Source: Macrocystis pyrifera (taxonomy: Eukaryota > Sar > Phaeophyceae > Laminariales > Laminariaceae). From it: 64,000 nucleotides of DNA. Shown here in pieces: positions 35,301 through 47,874 of this stretch (positions within the stretch are counted from its first letter, which is position 1; every line of letters begins with the position of its first letter). Position numbers and translations under genes: made by a program. Location of the stretch: assembly GCA_031763025.1 (NCBI GenBank), contig JASSKH010000035.1, positions 1,276,320 to 1,340,319 of the forward strand, read 5' to 3'. The notes beneath the pieces were generated by a model, which worked only from the letters and a program-made list of their open reading frames with translations, had not been told where the DNA came from and ran no database searches.

Positions 35301-38300
35301 TACGATACCGATTTTGAAAAAAAAAAAAAAACGATATTTACGATACCGATTTAAAAAGTACATGTATATATCGATAATGTCTCGATATTTGATAAATTGA
35401 GAAGATTTCGTTCAATATCTGCCTATTAATAGAGAAAAACACCGGGATGCTGGAGATGGAGAACAAAACACCTTCGATATGATACGATACGATATATCAA
35501 AATCCAACAGTATACGGGATAAAGCACAGCCTTCTTTTTTTTTTTTTACACGGATCGGAGTTTGGTACCGGCGATGACAGCAAAGAAACGTATTGATTGC
35601 TACTGGTGTGCTGTGTGATGTCGAATGTATGTACAGCATATATATATAGCCCATCGGATCGGACGATGCGAGTGGGACTGCTTGCTTATCGTGCCCACGT
35701 TCCTCCGCGCGCTCGTCGATGTATTTCTAGTTTTTTTTTTGTTGACCTGATATTTCCTATATATCCCTCTCTTGACGCTTCTGGCGAAGTTTTTTTTTAT
35801 GTTAACCTGATATTCCATATCGCTCTCTTGCCTATGGTATACATGAAATCCTATATATTTACCTACTTTTAATAACAATATTTGGTCCTATTTGCTATGG
35901 TCCCCCGTAATATTAGAATGCGGCTCATCTGAGGAACTGCCCTATAACGTGTCCAATTTCACTGGGAATACCATTAATTTGTGTGTGTTTTTGGGTTGCA
36001 TCGGGTTGTGCGTGTGCTTTTTCTCAGGGTTACTGTAGTTTTTGGGCGACTTACGAAGACCTTAGAGCGCTCCTTAAGCCGAGAGCCTCGGGAAAAATTG
36101 GTCGCAATCCTATCGCAACGTGCATGTGTTTAGCCGGCTTTTTATTACGGGAGACCATAGTAAATGGAACCAAAAATATTGTTGGTAAAAATAATTAAAT
36201 ATATAGGTTTTTGTATGTACCGTAGGTCCTATTAACTATGGACCCCCGTAATAGTTGGTTTTAAAGGGATGTTATCACCGACGAACATTTTTTGTTTTCG
36301 AGGTGCTAACGACATAGGGTGGCACCTATTTTCTGAGGCTGAAGTTCTCACTTGATTATAGTATAGGAGCTCTGTACCTCACCCTGAGCCTGTCCTCGAG
36401 GGAAAATAAAGCGCAACTCGATGAACAATCTGTACTCGATTAACATCGTGAGGCAATAATGTTGATGCAACGATATTGGGTGTGTGTAGGGAGCCGGATC
36501 AGTCAGAAATATTCTGGCCGAAGAGTACTGCCCGTACGCTTTCGAAAACAAGCCCTGATGCGACGCGTACAAGTTGACCACAGTTGTAAGAATCATGCAG
36601 CGCCGAAATCATTGCGACAACTCTCTCTCGCTGTCTCGAATATCCTGCTTGCCCGAATCCCTAGCGACAACTCTGCTATTTTACCAGTAGATCTTACTTA
36701 CATGTCCTGCTGCGTGAGTTCATTGCGACAGCTATCCAACGTATGAGACGATCTTTTTTGCTCGCTCGGTGGTGGTTTTTGGTTGCGCTAAGGCTGGCGG
36801 AGGACGAAGGCGTGATCAACCGCTGCGGCTTCAACAGCGACGGCTTGAAGGCGGTGCAGCAGCGCCTGAAGAAGCGCCAGGCCTCTCCCATGCTTGGCAG
36901 AGCGGGCCTGCTCGGCATCAACGTGGGAAAGAACAAGCTGTCAGAGGTCAGAAGTGCTGGACATTTTTTTTGTTCCTTACTTCGTTTTTTTTTTAGTGGA
37001 ACGACCGGGCGCTAATTTTGTTTTTTGGTCGCTAAGTTTTATTTCCACCGTTGGTGATGCTTCTACTTCTGTGGCCGAGATGAACGGTCCATTCGCCCAC
37101 ACGCGTAAATCAGGTGCAGTGTTGGGTTTACAGCAGGGGACCGACCCCCCATAAGAGGCGGTCTGAGTAAGGCGGCGGTATCCCGATATATCGCGGTCAA
37201 AATCGCTTGGCGCGACTGGATAATTGCACTCGAAACCTGGAATGAATGAGGCGGCTTCCTCCAATAAGGCGGTCATGTTGCTCTGGGCCACCACCCACCG
37301 CTTGACTGGGAGACCCCTACTGTAAGCTAAAAAAACTATCGTATTCGATACGATTTCGATAGTTGATACCCATCGAAGCTTCTTTTCCGTGTCATGAACG
37401 AAAAATTCTATCGTACTCGATACGATTTCTATTTTTGATAAACGTCGAAGCTTCATTTCAGCGTCATAGAGAAAAAGATGCTATTGTAATCGATAAGATT
37501 TCGATATGTGATGCACCGAACCTCCATTTCAGCGTTATAAACAAAAAAAGTATTGTAATCGATACGATTTCGGTATTTGATACACATCTAAGCTTCAGTT
37601 CAGTGTCAGCTTTTGAGAACACGGCGATGCCAGGGGATGGAGGAGGGCAAAACACGTTCCACATACGATATTGAACTCTGATCAACAGAGTCGTGATATT
37701 TGTATAAATTGTGTTAACCTGTCCATTTGTATCGTGCCGCCCTGAGGCGTTCCATCGTACCACCATGTGTGATATTTTGATGAGACTGTGCTTCGACCCC
37801 CCCGACGTAGACGTGCGCGCCAACATGTTTCCGCGAAGCTTGGTACGGCAAGTTTTCATCCAGGGTGTCGATTCGATTCGATTGCGATTTTTTGGATGGC
37901 CAGTGTGCAGGCTGCTATATTCTCACCACCATGTTACCTATATAGCGCGAGGTGCAAGGAAGTCGCTGCAGACCTTCCCAGAGAGCGACATGAACAAGAA
38001 GACCTAAATTTCCACACCCCGGACAGATCATGATCTACGTAGATCATCTAAGGTAGTTCCTTTCTACACCCCGGGCAGATAATGATCTACGTAGATCATC
38101 TACAGTAGTTCCTTTCCACACCCCGGACAGATAATGGTCTACGTAGATCATCTACAAGCAGTAGTTCCTTTCCACACCCCGCACAGATCATGATCTACGT
38201 AAATAATCTCAAGTAGTTCCTTTCCGCACCCTGGAGAGATCATGATCTACGTAGATCATCTAAAGTAGTTTCTTTCCACACCCCGGACAGATCATGATCT

Positions 38301-41300
38301 ACGTAGATCATCTAAGGTAGTTCCTTTCTACACCCCGGGCAGATAATGATCTACGTAGATCATCTACAGTAGTTCCTTTCCACACCCCGGACAGATAATG
38401 GTCTACGTAGATCATCTACAAGCAGTAGTTCCTTTCCACACCCCGCACAGATCATGATCTACGTAAATAATCTCAAGTAGTTCCTTTCCGCACCCTGGAG
38501 AGATCATGATCTACGTAGATCATCTAAAGTAGTTTCTTTCCACACCCCGGACAGATCATGATCTACGTAGATCATCCACAGTAGTTCCTTTCCACACCCC
38601 GGGCAGATCATGATCTACGTAGATCATCTACAGTAGTTCCTTTCCACACCCCGGACAGATAATGATCTAGGTAGATCATCTACAGTATTTCCACACCCCG
38701 CGCAGATCATGGTCTACGTAGACAATCTAACGTAGTTTCTTTCCACACCCTGGAGAGATCATGATCTACGTAGATCATCTAAAGTAGTTTCTTTCCACAT
38801 CCCGGACAGATCATGATCTACGTAGATCATCTACAGCAGTTCCTTACCTGTAGTTACGCGAAGTTGTGCAGGATCTGTACAGCAGTACAGATCCGACCCG
38901 GGAGAAATGTGCCAGCTCTTGCAGATTATACGGCTCTCAGCCGGCAGCATGAGCTACTGTACATCTTACCGGGTATATACAGAGCAGGGATACGTTTCGC
39001 CCGCCATGACAGATCTAGATAATCCAAGTGGGAATCGATCATCTACACGAGGTCTGTAAAAAAGTTCCACCTGTTTCCCTCCTTCCCCTCCCCTCCCTCC
39101 CTCCGCCCGCCCGCCTCTCCCTCACCTCAAACCCGCCCCCTCTTAGGACTACGGCCACGCATGACATGAGTACCCCCGTCCCCGTCCCCGTCCCCCGTTC
39201 CCAATACTTCTACCGCTCACACCCACGCATTGTATACGTGCCACTTCCCAGGATGCTTCCGCTGACTTCTGCAAGGGCATCCGAACGCTTGGTTGCTACG
39301 GCGACTACTTGGTCGTCAATGTGTCTTCCCCGAACACACCAGGGCTGAGGGACCTACAAAGGGTGGCGGCTATCCGAGAGGTCATCACTTCGGCTATGGC
39401 CGCTCGGGACAAGGTGATGACACCATTTTTTTTGTTTTTTTTTCATTTGATGTCCCGTATTATTGTGGTGTTTTAATTTTTAGTTCTCAAGTCCGCGGTA
39501 CGCCAGGGAAGGGTGGTTGCTTTCCTCCGAGGGTTTACCATGTCGGCCATGGTCGCGCGGGACAGGGTGTATTCTGTTTTAGTTTTTCTTCATGTCCCGC
39601 GTTTCTGTGGTGCTTTTGTTGAAAGGTCTGGTACCAGGCCAGCGGCACGCACCATAATGCGATGAGAAAAGGCTGCCAGTTGGCTCTGCTGATCCTCTGT
39701 GATTTTCATTTTCATTTTCATTTTATTTATTTCTCTTCCTTTCTTCGATTGATAAGCCTTATTGAAGGAGTCGTGTTGCGTGGGTGGATGACGAGCCTGC
39801 TTTGCTTGTTTCGTATTGTCTGACGCCGAGGGGCCGGGCATAGTTGACAAACGCGGGACGGAGGCGGCAGGCAGAGTAGCAAGGTACCAGGCGGACTAGC
39901 AGGGAGAACCTGGCTATGCTATTCGTACCACAAACTGCTGCCGCTACCTGGAGGATGCTTTGTGCTTTGGTTTGCCTGTTATTTTCCCTTGGTTGTTAAG
40001 TCTTACTCTGTGTACGACGAGTAGTGGTGTTTTTCTTCCTTTTCCTTTTTTTTTCCAGCTCGTTTTTTTCAAGTGTCTGCGACATCCGGGGGCACGACAG
40101 TTTGTTTCTCATATTTTTTTCTTGTTTCTTTTTCTCGTTCGATTTGTCTTCTTCGTTTGTTTGTTCGTTATTTTTCATTGTTTTCTTTCGTTTCTCTATT
40201 TCATGGCATGTGTATGTCGTGCCTGTCGTATTCAGTATGATGACATGGCATTACATTGTCCACTGTGCTTACCGCATACGTGGCAACATATTTTCTCCGC
40301 TGTGGCGTAGCTTTGTGACCATTTGTGACACATTAAGCCGTTTTTTTTTTTACCCATCGACATCCAGCACAACCAGTGTCCGTGCCGATTCTTAATCCTA
40401 TAATAGAAGAGATACAAGTTATGTGGTCACAAAGCTACGCACAGCAGAGATACTACGTTGCCACGTATGCAATGCAATGCCATGTCATCATATTGCGTAC
40501 GACAGGCACGACATACGCATTCCATGAAATGGACACGTTCTTTCTATCCGTCGATATCCAGCACAACCAGTGTCCGTGACGATTCTTCAATCCTATAGTA
40601 GAAGACATACAAGTTCTGTGGTCACAAAGCTATGCCACAGCAGAGATACTATGTTGCCACGTATGCAGTAAGCACAGCAGTGGGCAATGCAATGCCATGT
40701 CGTCATACTGCATACGACAGGCACGACATACACATTCCATGAAATAGAGAAACGAAATGAAACAAAAAAAAAATAACCAAAACAAAGACAAATCGAAAGA
40801 GAAAAAGAAACAAGAAAAAAATATGAGAAACAAACTGTCGTGCCCCCTGCGCAGGGGATGTGGCAGACACTTGAAAAAAACGAGCTGGAAAAAAAAGGAA
40901 AAGGAAGAAAAACACCACTAGTCGTCGTAAACAGAGTACGACTAAGAGCCAAGGGAAAATAACAGGCAAACCAAAGCTCAAAGCATCCTCCAGGTAGCGG
41001 CAGCAGTTTGTGGTACGAGTAGCATAGCCAGGTTCTCCCTGCTAGTCCGCCTGGTACCTTGCTACTCTGCCTGCCGCCTCCGTCCAGCGTTCGTCAACTA
41101 TGCCCGGCCCCTCGGCGTCAGACAATACGAAACAAGTAAAACAGGCTCATCATCCACCCACGCCACACGACTCCTTCAGTAAGGCTTATCAATCGAAGAA
41201 AGGAAGAGAAATAAATAAAATGAAAATCACGGAGGATCAACGCAGGACAAAAAAATTAAAAAAGGAAGACAAAGGAAGACCACGTTCGAGCCAGCTGCAC

Positions 41301-44300
41301 CAGTTGGCGGCACGAGTAGCATAGGCGTGTTCTACTTCCTAGTCGGCCTGGTGCCTTGCTACCCTGTCTGCCATCTCCTTCCTACTTTCTTCCACTGCTG
41401 TTTCCCGTCTACTCCTGTTCCCCCCCCTCTCCGCATTCCCTTGGTCGGGTTTTCTGCCACTCCTCCTGTTGCCCCCCCTTCCCCCATTCCCTTGGACACC
41501 TCCCACGGCGGATGCGCGGCGCTGCCTACTCAGCTCGACTACTGTATGCATCTATGTCAAGTCTTGAAATGTGAAGAACACGCACACTCCACGGGCAGTT
41601 ATAACATAGTTGTGGCTGTGCTCCAGGGCTAATTATAAAGTAGTTGGATGTGGCGAAGGTAAGGCCAAGGATCTGACTGATTACCACGTTGTATGTTATC
41701 AATAGTAGACGCAACGTCGAGCGACAAAACGCGCCAGTTTGACCTGTTCAAATACGCAAAAATTTTACCGCACACAACACCTATTAGTAGCCAACTAACA
41801 AGTATGTTGGCTACTTACACCAAATCAGCCAACTCACGGCCCTTGCCATGAGGCGGTATGGGACGGACACTCTACTGCTGCTATTACGGGGGTCCATAGT
41901 TAACAGGACCAAATATTGTTAAGTAAAACAAGGTAAATATATAGGTTTTTATGCATGCCATAGGTCCTGTTAACTGTAGACCCCCGTAATACTAGCGATA
42001 GCACCACGACCAACCACCTCCATCACCACCACCAGACTCCACGTCTAGCCCCGGTCGGCTGTCGGGCCCTCCCCGTCTCGGCTCGCCCGATGCATAACCA
42101 TGAACAGCCGGCGGCTTAACGTCAGGTTGGCCAACTCGCAGCTCTAGCCATGAGCCGGTATGGGACGGACCCTTCTGCTGCTATGTACTGACTGTGTAAA
42201 CCACCTTTTCCAGGGTAACATAGTAGTGAGGACTCAAAATGCTCACTAAAAAAATAAAAATACTGGAAAATATGGGATTTTTGTGTACATGATGGATGCT
42301 GGTTAGGACCAAATATGGTTAGCTAAAAAATACCGGATTATGGAGGTTGTTGAATGTACAAGGGGTCCTGATTAGGACCAAATATGCTCACTAAAAAAAA
42401 TGGAATACAAAAGTTTTTTTTTGTGAATATGATGGGTCCTGATTAGGAGCCAATGTGCTCACTAAAAATACTGGAATATATCGATTTTTGTGAAAGTGGT
42501 GGGTCCTGACTAGGACCAAATACGCTTTCTACAAATTCTGAAATATGTAGCTTTTTGTGTACATAATGGGTGCTGATTAGGGCCAAATATGCTTTTTGCT
42601 AAAAATACTGGAAATATGGAGGTTGTTGAATGTACAAGGGGTCCTGATTAGGACCAAATATGCTCACTAAAAAAAATGGAGTATAAAAGTTTTTGTGCGT
42701 ACAATGGGTCCTGATAGCGATGGCCCCCCGTAATAGTCAACTCCTTATTATTAATTGTGGGCGGCTTATACTCCGCCAACTCACAGCCCTAGCCATGAGG
42801 CGGTATGGGTAAATATTGCAGGTATGGAACGGACCCTGCTGCTGCTGCTGGTATTGCAGGTTGTCTATGGTCGCTCTTGGGTGCTCGCACACACGGCTGT
42901 TGACAGTTTAGTTCTTGTCACGCCCCGATGTCTCCCGAAAAGAAGGGGCGAGTGTTTCCTCTTATTTGAATCTCGGAAAGAAGGGGCGGGTGTTTCCTCT
43001 TACTTGAATCTCGGAAAGAAGGGACGAGCGTTTCCTCTTGTTTATATAGGAGCGTTACGGCGTCGGTGTCTAGTAGAGGGGTACGTGGGATACGGTATAT
43101 AACATGTTGCGGTGGTTTTCCTGTTGTGCGTGCATGTTTTGGTCGGGGTTGTGTCCGGGTTAGGGTGTACGGCCAACTTGCTGTACATAGCTGAATGATG
43201 CGCTTGATAGGTTTCAGCGGGCCGTTCTCTGTGCGACAGGGTCGTCCGTCATTTTTGCAAGGGGGCTGCAGAGGTGCGCCTTCGAACGGCCTGGCTGATT
43301 GATTGTTTGGTTCACTGATTGGCTAATTTGATGTGGTGGGTTGGTTGATTGGCTGACTGGTTAGTGGACCGATTGATTTATTGATTGACTGGTAGGTCGG
43401 TCTTCGATTGCTTGATTTGTTGGGCGTGGGCCCACCTCGCTTCGGCGCACCTCCTGATGCTACCCCGCCCCTGCCGCTACCTCCCATTCAACTCCGGCTC
43501 GGCGTCCTTTTCTGTTTCCACTTGCAGCTAGTACCGGTAGACAAGAATCGACGGCTTTCCCTCCCTTCTCCAGTTGTTGTACTCTTTTTGTTTTTTTCCA
43601 CCCAGCGCGGTAGCACATCATCGCTAAATGGGACGTGTTCTCTTGTTCTCCAGCCGCGCGATATCGACGTAAAGCCAACTTGTATTGATGTGCGTTGCGT
43701 TTCCCCCGTTTCTTGCCCTGCCCACTTGGAAGGTGCGCGAGTCTACGGGCAATTCGGCGCCTCTGCCGCTACTGGTCAAGATTGCCCCGGACTTGAGCGA
43801 TACCGAGAAGAAGGCGATAGCCTCCGTCGTTGTAAAGACGAAGGCAAGATGAACACTCTGGGTTGAGTTGGCATTGGGCAGGGGTGTAGAGCGCAAGGGT
43901 GGGTGCGTGGGTGCTCATAATTTTAAAGCTCTCTCCTTATCTCTTTTCCGCTAGGGTGGGTGCGTGGGTGGGTGCTCATAACTATAACGATCTCTCCTTG
44001 TCTCTTTTCCGCCCTCTCTGTCCCCTTCTCCCTCTTTCTCTCTCTCTCTCTCTCTCCCTCCCCCTACCCTCCCGCTCTCTCTCTCCCTCTACATATCTCT
44101 ACTTCTCTCTCTCCCTCGCGCTCTTTCTCGGAGGGGAAGCTATCATTAGCAATATTGGGTTGCTGCTGACTTTTTCAACACTGATGACACGGCCAAAAGT
44201 GCACACCTCAAATTCGAAGTTGTTATTCCCCAAAGCTTGCGGTAGGTGCATACTCTTCCAAACACGTGAACGCCATTTTTTTTCCAGGGTTTTGCACGCT

Positions 44301-47300
44301 TCTGGCGGCCAAAAGAAACGACAAGTGCCATTCGCCCTCATGCGCCCTCATGCCTGCCTGGTCGGCTGAAACGCGACGTGCTCCGCCCCGGTATTGTAGG
44401 AATGCGAGTGTCTATGGTCATACGACTACGGTCATGCATGATAATGAGTACCCCCCCCCCCCCCCCCCCCCTCCCCCCCCCTCGCCGAAAGGGATGCCTG
44501 GTCAATGGTCAAAGGACTAAGGCAAGCAACAAATGAGTATGGCCCTCCCCCCTGCGATGTCACGCTACCCCAGTGTCACAGCTTGAGCCTGCAAATTCGG
44601 CCGGCCTTCGTTCCTCGTGATCAAATAGCATTGCGAACATCATGCCCGAAGAACGTCGCAACAGTTGCGCACGCACCTATATCAATGACCCCGCTACCCG
44701 AAAATGCCAGCCTCCTTGCCCTTAGCCCTTTGAAAACGGCATAAACGTTTTGGACGTAAAAACCGCTTGAAAAAAAAATATGTTGGAGTTGTTTTTTTTT
44801 GGGCTTTTTTGGCAAGAGTGAATGGGTGAATTAGTGAGAGGGAAGCTACCCGCTGGTGATGTAGACGTTGGATCCAGTCATACCGCAGCCGAGGCAGGCG
44901 TCTTTACTCGACAGTCTAATACAGCGATATTGTTCAAATTAGCGCGAGAGCCATCACCGGTAAAAGCAAACGTATCGACTACGTTACAGGTGCCGCCCCC
45001 TCCGCCCGCCCCCCGTATTTATCCCTGAAGCGTTTTTCATTGCCGAGAAATGCTGGAGTGTGTCCCCGCCAGGAGCAGGAACGGTGCTCCGTCTCGAAAG
45101 AGATGCGTGGTCTATGGTCAAATGACTAATGCAAGAAGCGAATGAAGTGCGCCCCCCACACGATTACAGCCATGCATGGTATGAATACACCCCCCCCCCC
45201 CCACCGCCGAAACAACGTAATGAGCGCCCAAATGTTGGAGGTGTCCCTATTAGGAGTAGTAACGGTGCTCCGTCTCGAAAGGGATGCGTGGTAAATGGTC
45301 AAACGACTAAGGCAAGCAACAAACGAGTACCCCCCCCCCCCCCCCCCCCCCCACCGCCTCTGTGCGAACCGGACGGCAGGTTGACGGGCTGATCGTTTCG
45401 AACACGACGGTGTCTCGACCGTCACACCTCAAGAGCGCCAACAAGCAGGAGGGCGGTGGACTCAGCGGCCGTCCCCTCGCTGCTCTGGCCACGGAGACTA
45501 TTCGGGATATGTACCGCCTTACCGACGGAAAGGTGAGCTTACTTGAGGTGTCATTATTGGTCACGTATGTACCGCCCTACCGACGGAAAGGTGAGCTTAC
45601 TTGAGGTGTCGCTATTGTTTCGGCAGCGGTGAAAAGGACTAAGCTTGCTGTCGCTTATCCTATTACGGGGGGGCATAGTAAACAGGACCAAATATTGTCA
45701 GTGAAAATAGGGAAACATATAGGTTTTTGTTTATACCGTAGGTCCTATTTACTATGGCCCCCCGTAGTAGTGTACGTTTGCCGTGCCCGCGCCTGATCTA
45801 TCCGACCAACGATCGGCCGAAACCGACCGACCGACCGAATTATTGTCATCCGCGTCTCATTTCCTTTGTTGGAACACCTGGCGATCTCTTCCTGCGCGGT
45901 TGGGTTGGGCATCCGAGGGTTTGTGATTCTGTTCCTTCTGTTTTTTTTTCGTGTTCCGTGTGTGATGTATTATATATGTATATATATAGTGTAATGTATT
46001 ATATATATGTATATAGCTATATATATGTATAGCTCTGCTACATTAGAGTTCATTTCGTACGTACGTAGCCGTCGACCGCGCTTATGACACCTACCGCCAA
46101 CAAGCGGACTTACTCCCTTTTCGCCAACAACGCTCGCCCTGCGTCGTGCGCTCTCGTTGATTTTTGTCTGTCTGTCCGTCGATCGGTTTATCCGTCGGTC
46201 AGGTGCCGTTGATCGGTGTGGGCGGGGTCGGAACGGGGGGGAAAGACGCTTATGAAAAGATTCGCGCCGGCGCCTCTCTGGTTCAGGTGCGAATCTTCCG
46301 TTTCGACGCTGTCAGGGCCCATCTTAAGGGGACTTTCGGCTCTTTCAATTTTGACTTGATTTTTTTTTTTTTCTAATTTATTTTTAAGGGCCCATCTTAT
46401 CGAGGACTTTCGGTTCTTTCAATTTGACTAGATTTTTTTTTTTTTCTTCTAATTAAAGTTAAATCTGATCGAACGAAAAATTGTGTTCCCCGTTAAGATG
46501 GGCCCTTAGTTTGCTCGATTTATGGTGCGCTTTCTTGTTTTATTACCGGTTCTTATGTTTTCCGTGTTGCTTGCGTTTTTCCGCGATGCGCGGTAGCGGG
46601 TATATTTCGGTGATCGGCAGTCGGTAACCTTCAGATCGGACACCGTGTTGAGATGCGGTCATGGCTGTGAAAAGACAATCGTTCTATTCGGCAATCGGTC
46701 ATCGGTAACCCTTAATCGGACAGTGCAATTAGATGCGCTCATGTCATGGCTGTCAAAATGTAGTCGGTTTACGCGTCAGCTGCTGATTGTCGTGCCTTCG
46801 TCTTGAAGTGGTCTTGGCGCACAAACACGTACCTTATCGATGCTGGCCGCGTTCAAATCATCCTTCACCGACATGTTCAACATTCAATGCCCCCGCACAC
46901 GAGAAAATATATGCAACTCATTCGACGCTGTCATCCTCATGCCAGAAAATCTGCCTCAGAAGCAGTTCTAGGTAGGATGCAGCTCATCCTCAATGCGACT
47001 CGCCCGACACCTCACGGCGCTTCGCGCTTGGTGCAAGCAATGCCTTCCTGGTCAATGAAAACAAGACGTGCTCCGTCCCGACATCGTAGGGATGCGAGGG
47101 TCTATGATCTTAAGACCACGGACATGCATGAAAATGAGTGAGTGCACCCCCCCCCCGTCCCCCCCTGGTCATACGACTACGGCCATGCATGAGATCGAGT
47201 ACATCTCTCCTATCGAGTACCCCCCCCCCCCCCCCCCCCCCCTCATGCGACTCGCCGGACACCTCACGCCGCTTCGCGCTTGGTGCAAGCGATGTCTGCC

Positions 47301-47840
47301 TGGTCGGTGAAAACCAGACATTCTCCGTCCCGGCATCGTAGGGATGCGAGGGTCTATGGTCATACGACTACGGCCATGCATAAGATCCAGTACATCTCTC
47401 CTATCGAGTGCACCCCCCCCCCCCCCCCCCCCCCCCCGCGCCAGTTTGTGGCACAACCATGTACTGAGATGTTGGCCGCGGACGCAGCTACTGTAAGAGC
47501 AGGTGCACCTGCAATTTCCTTAGGCTCTGTATTACCCGAAAACGGGTTTCAGAAAGGTGAAGGAATGGTTAACCCTTCAAGGTCCGCCGTTCCGTTTTGG
47601 AGACAACCTTCTTGTAGCTTGAGTGCTTTGTCTCCGCAACGAGACTGACTGCAGTAAGCCGCCTGCCCTTTGAGGCCTAACCCGATGACCAATCCTGCGT
47701 ACGGCCTATTATGTATGGTTGGTCCCTGTCGAGAAATGGTGTGAACGAAAAAACGGTGTTGGGTAGTTCCTGTCAGTCGTGGATTTTTTTTTGGTGAAGA
47801 ATTGCGACTCCTCTTGGAGCACGTGTTGATTATTTAATGC

Positions 47841-47874
<34 letters not shown>

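Larger units (their letters stand above)
28283..36792 (+). other. DHODH intron 4 (8.5 kb, repeat-rich)
   Basis: The largest intron. It contains nine copies of MITE family A, four or five of MITE family B, an internally deleted SINE-like copy, GATC-type dispersed repeats and short tandem duplications. No other gene is recognised. Confidence 0.8.
36947..39251 (+). other. DHODH intron 5
   Basis: 2305 bp, holding a four-unit minisatellite (37325-37615), the palindromic satellite (38013-38830), a GATC-rich repeat and a C-tract unit just before the acceptor. Confidence 0.8.
39414..43732 (+). other. DHODH intron 6
   Basis: 4319 bp dominated by the large inverted repeat (39640-41335), a MITE copy and the MITE-derived array. 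Also holds TTGATTG-type low-complexity sequence at 43290-43430. Confidence 0.8.
43844..45379 (+). other. DHODH intron 7 (probable GC-AG intron)
   Basis: 1536 bp. Contains a GGGTGGGTGCGTGGGTG duplication and a CT microsatellite (43895-44130), then C-tract repeat units up to 27 bases before the acceptor GGCAG. Confidence 0.7.

Noticed and set aside
38013-38830. CRISPR array
   Set aside because: The units have no unique spacers; variation is ordinary satellite divergence with a higher-order repeat, and the sequence is eukaryotic.
39960-40981. Membrane protein encoded on both strands at 40 kb
   Set aside because: The two Phe-rich frames are the two arms of the inverted repeat read in the same sense; they stem from T-rich DNA and lack conserved features.
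43408-43866. Separate 152-codon gene at 43.4-43.9 kb
   Set aside because: It is a different frame across DHODH exon 7; the conserved LVKIAPDL block is in the other frame.
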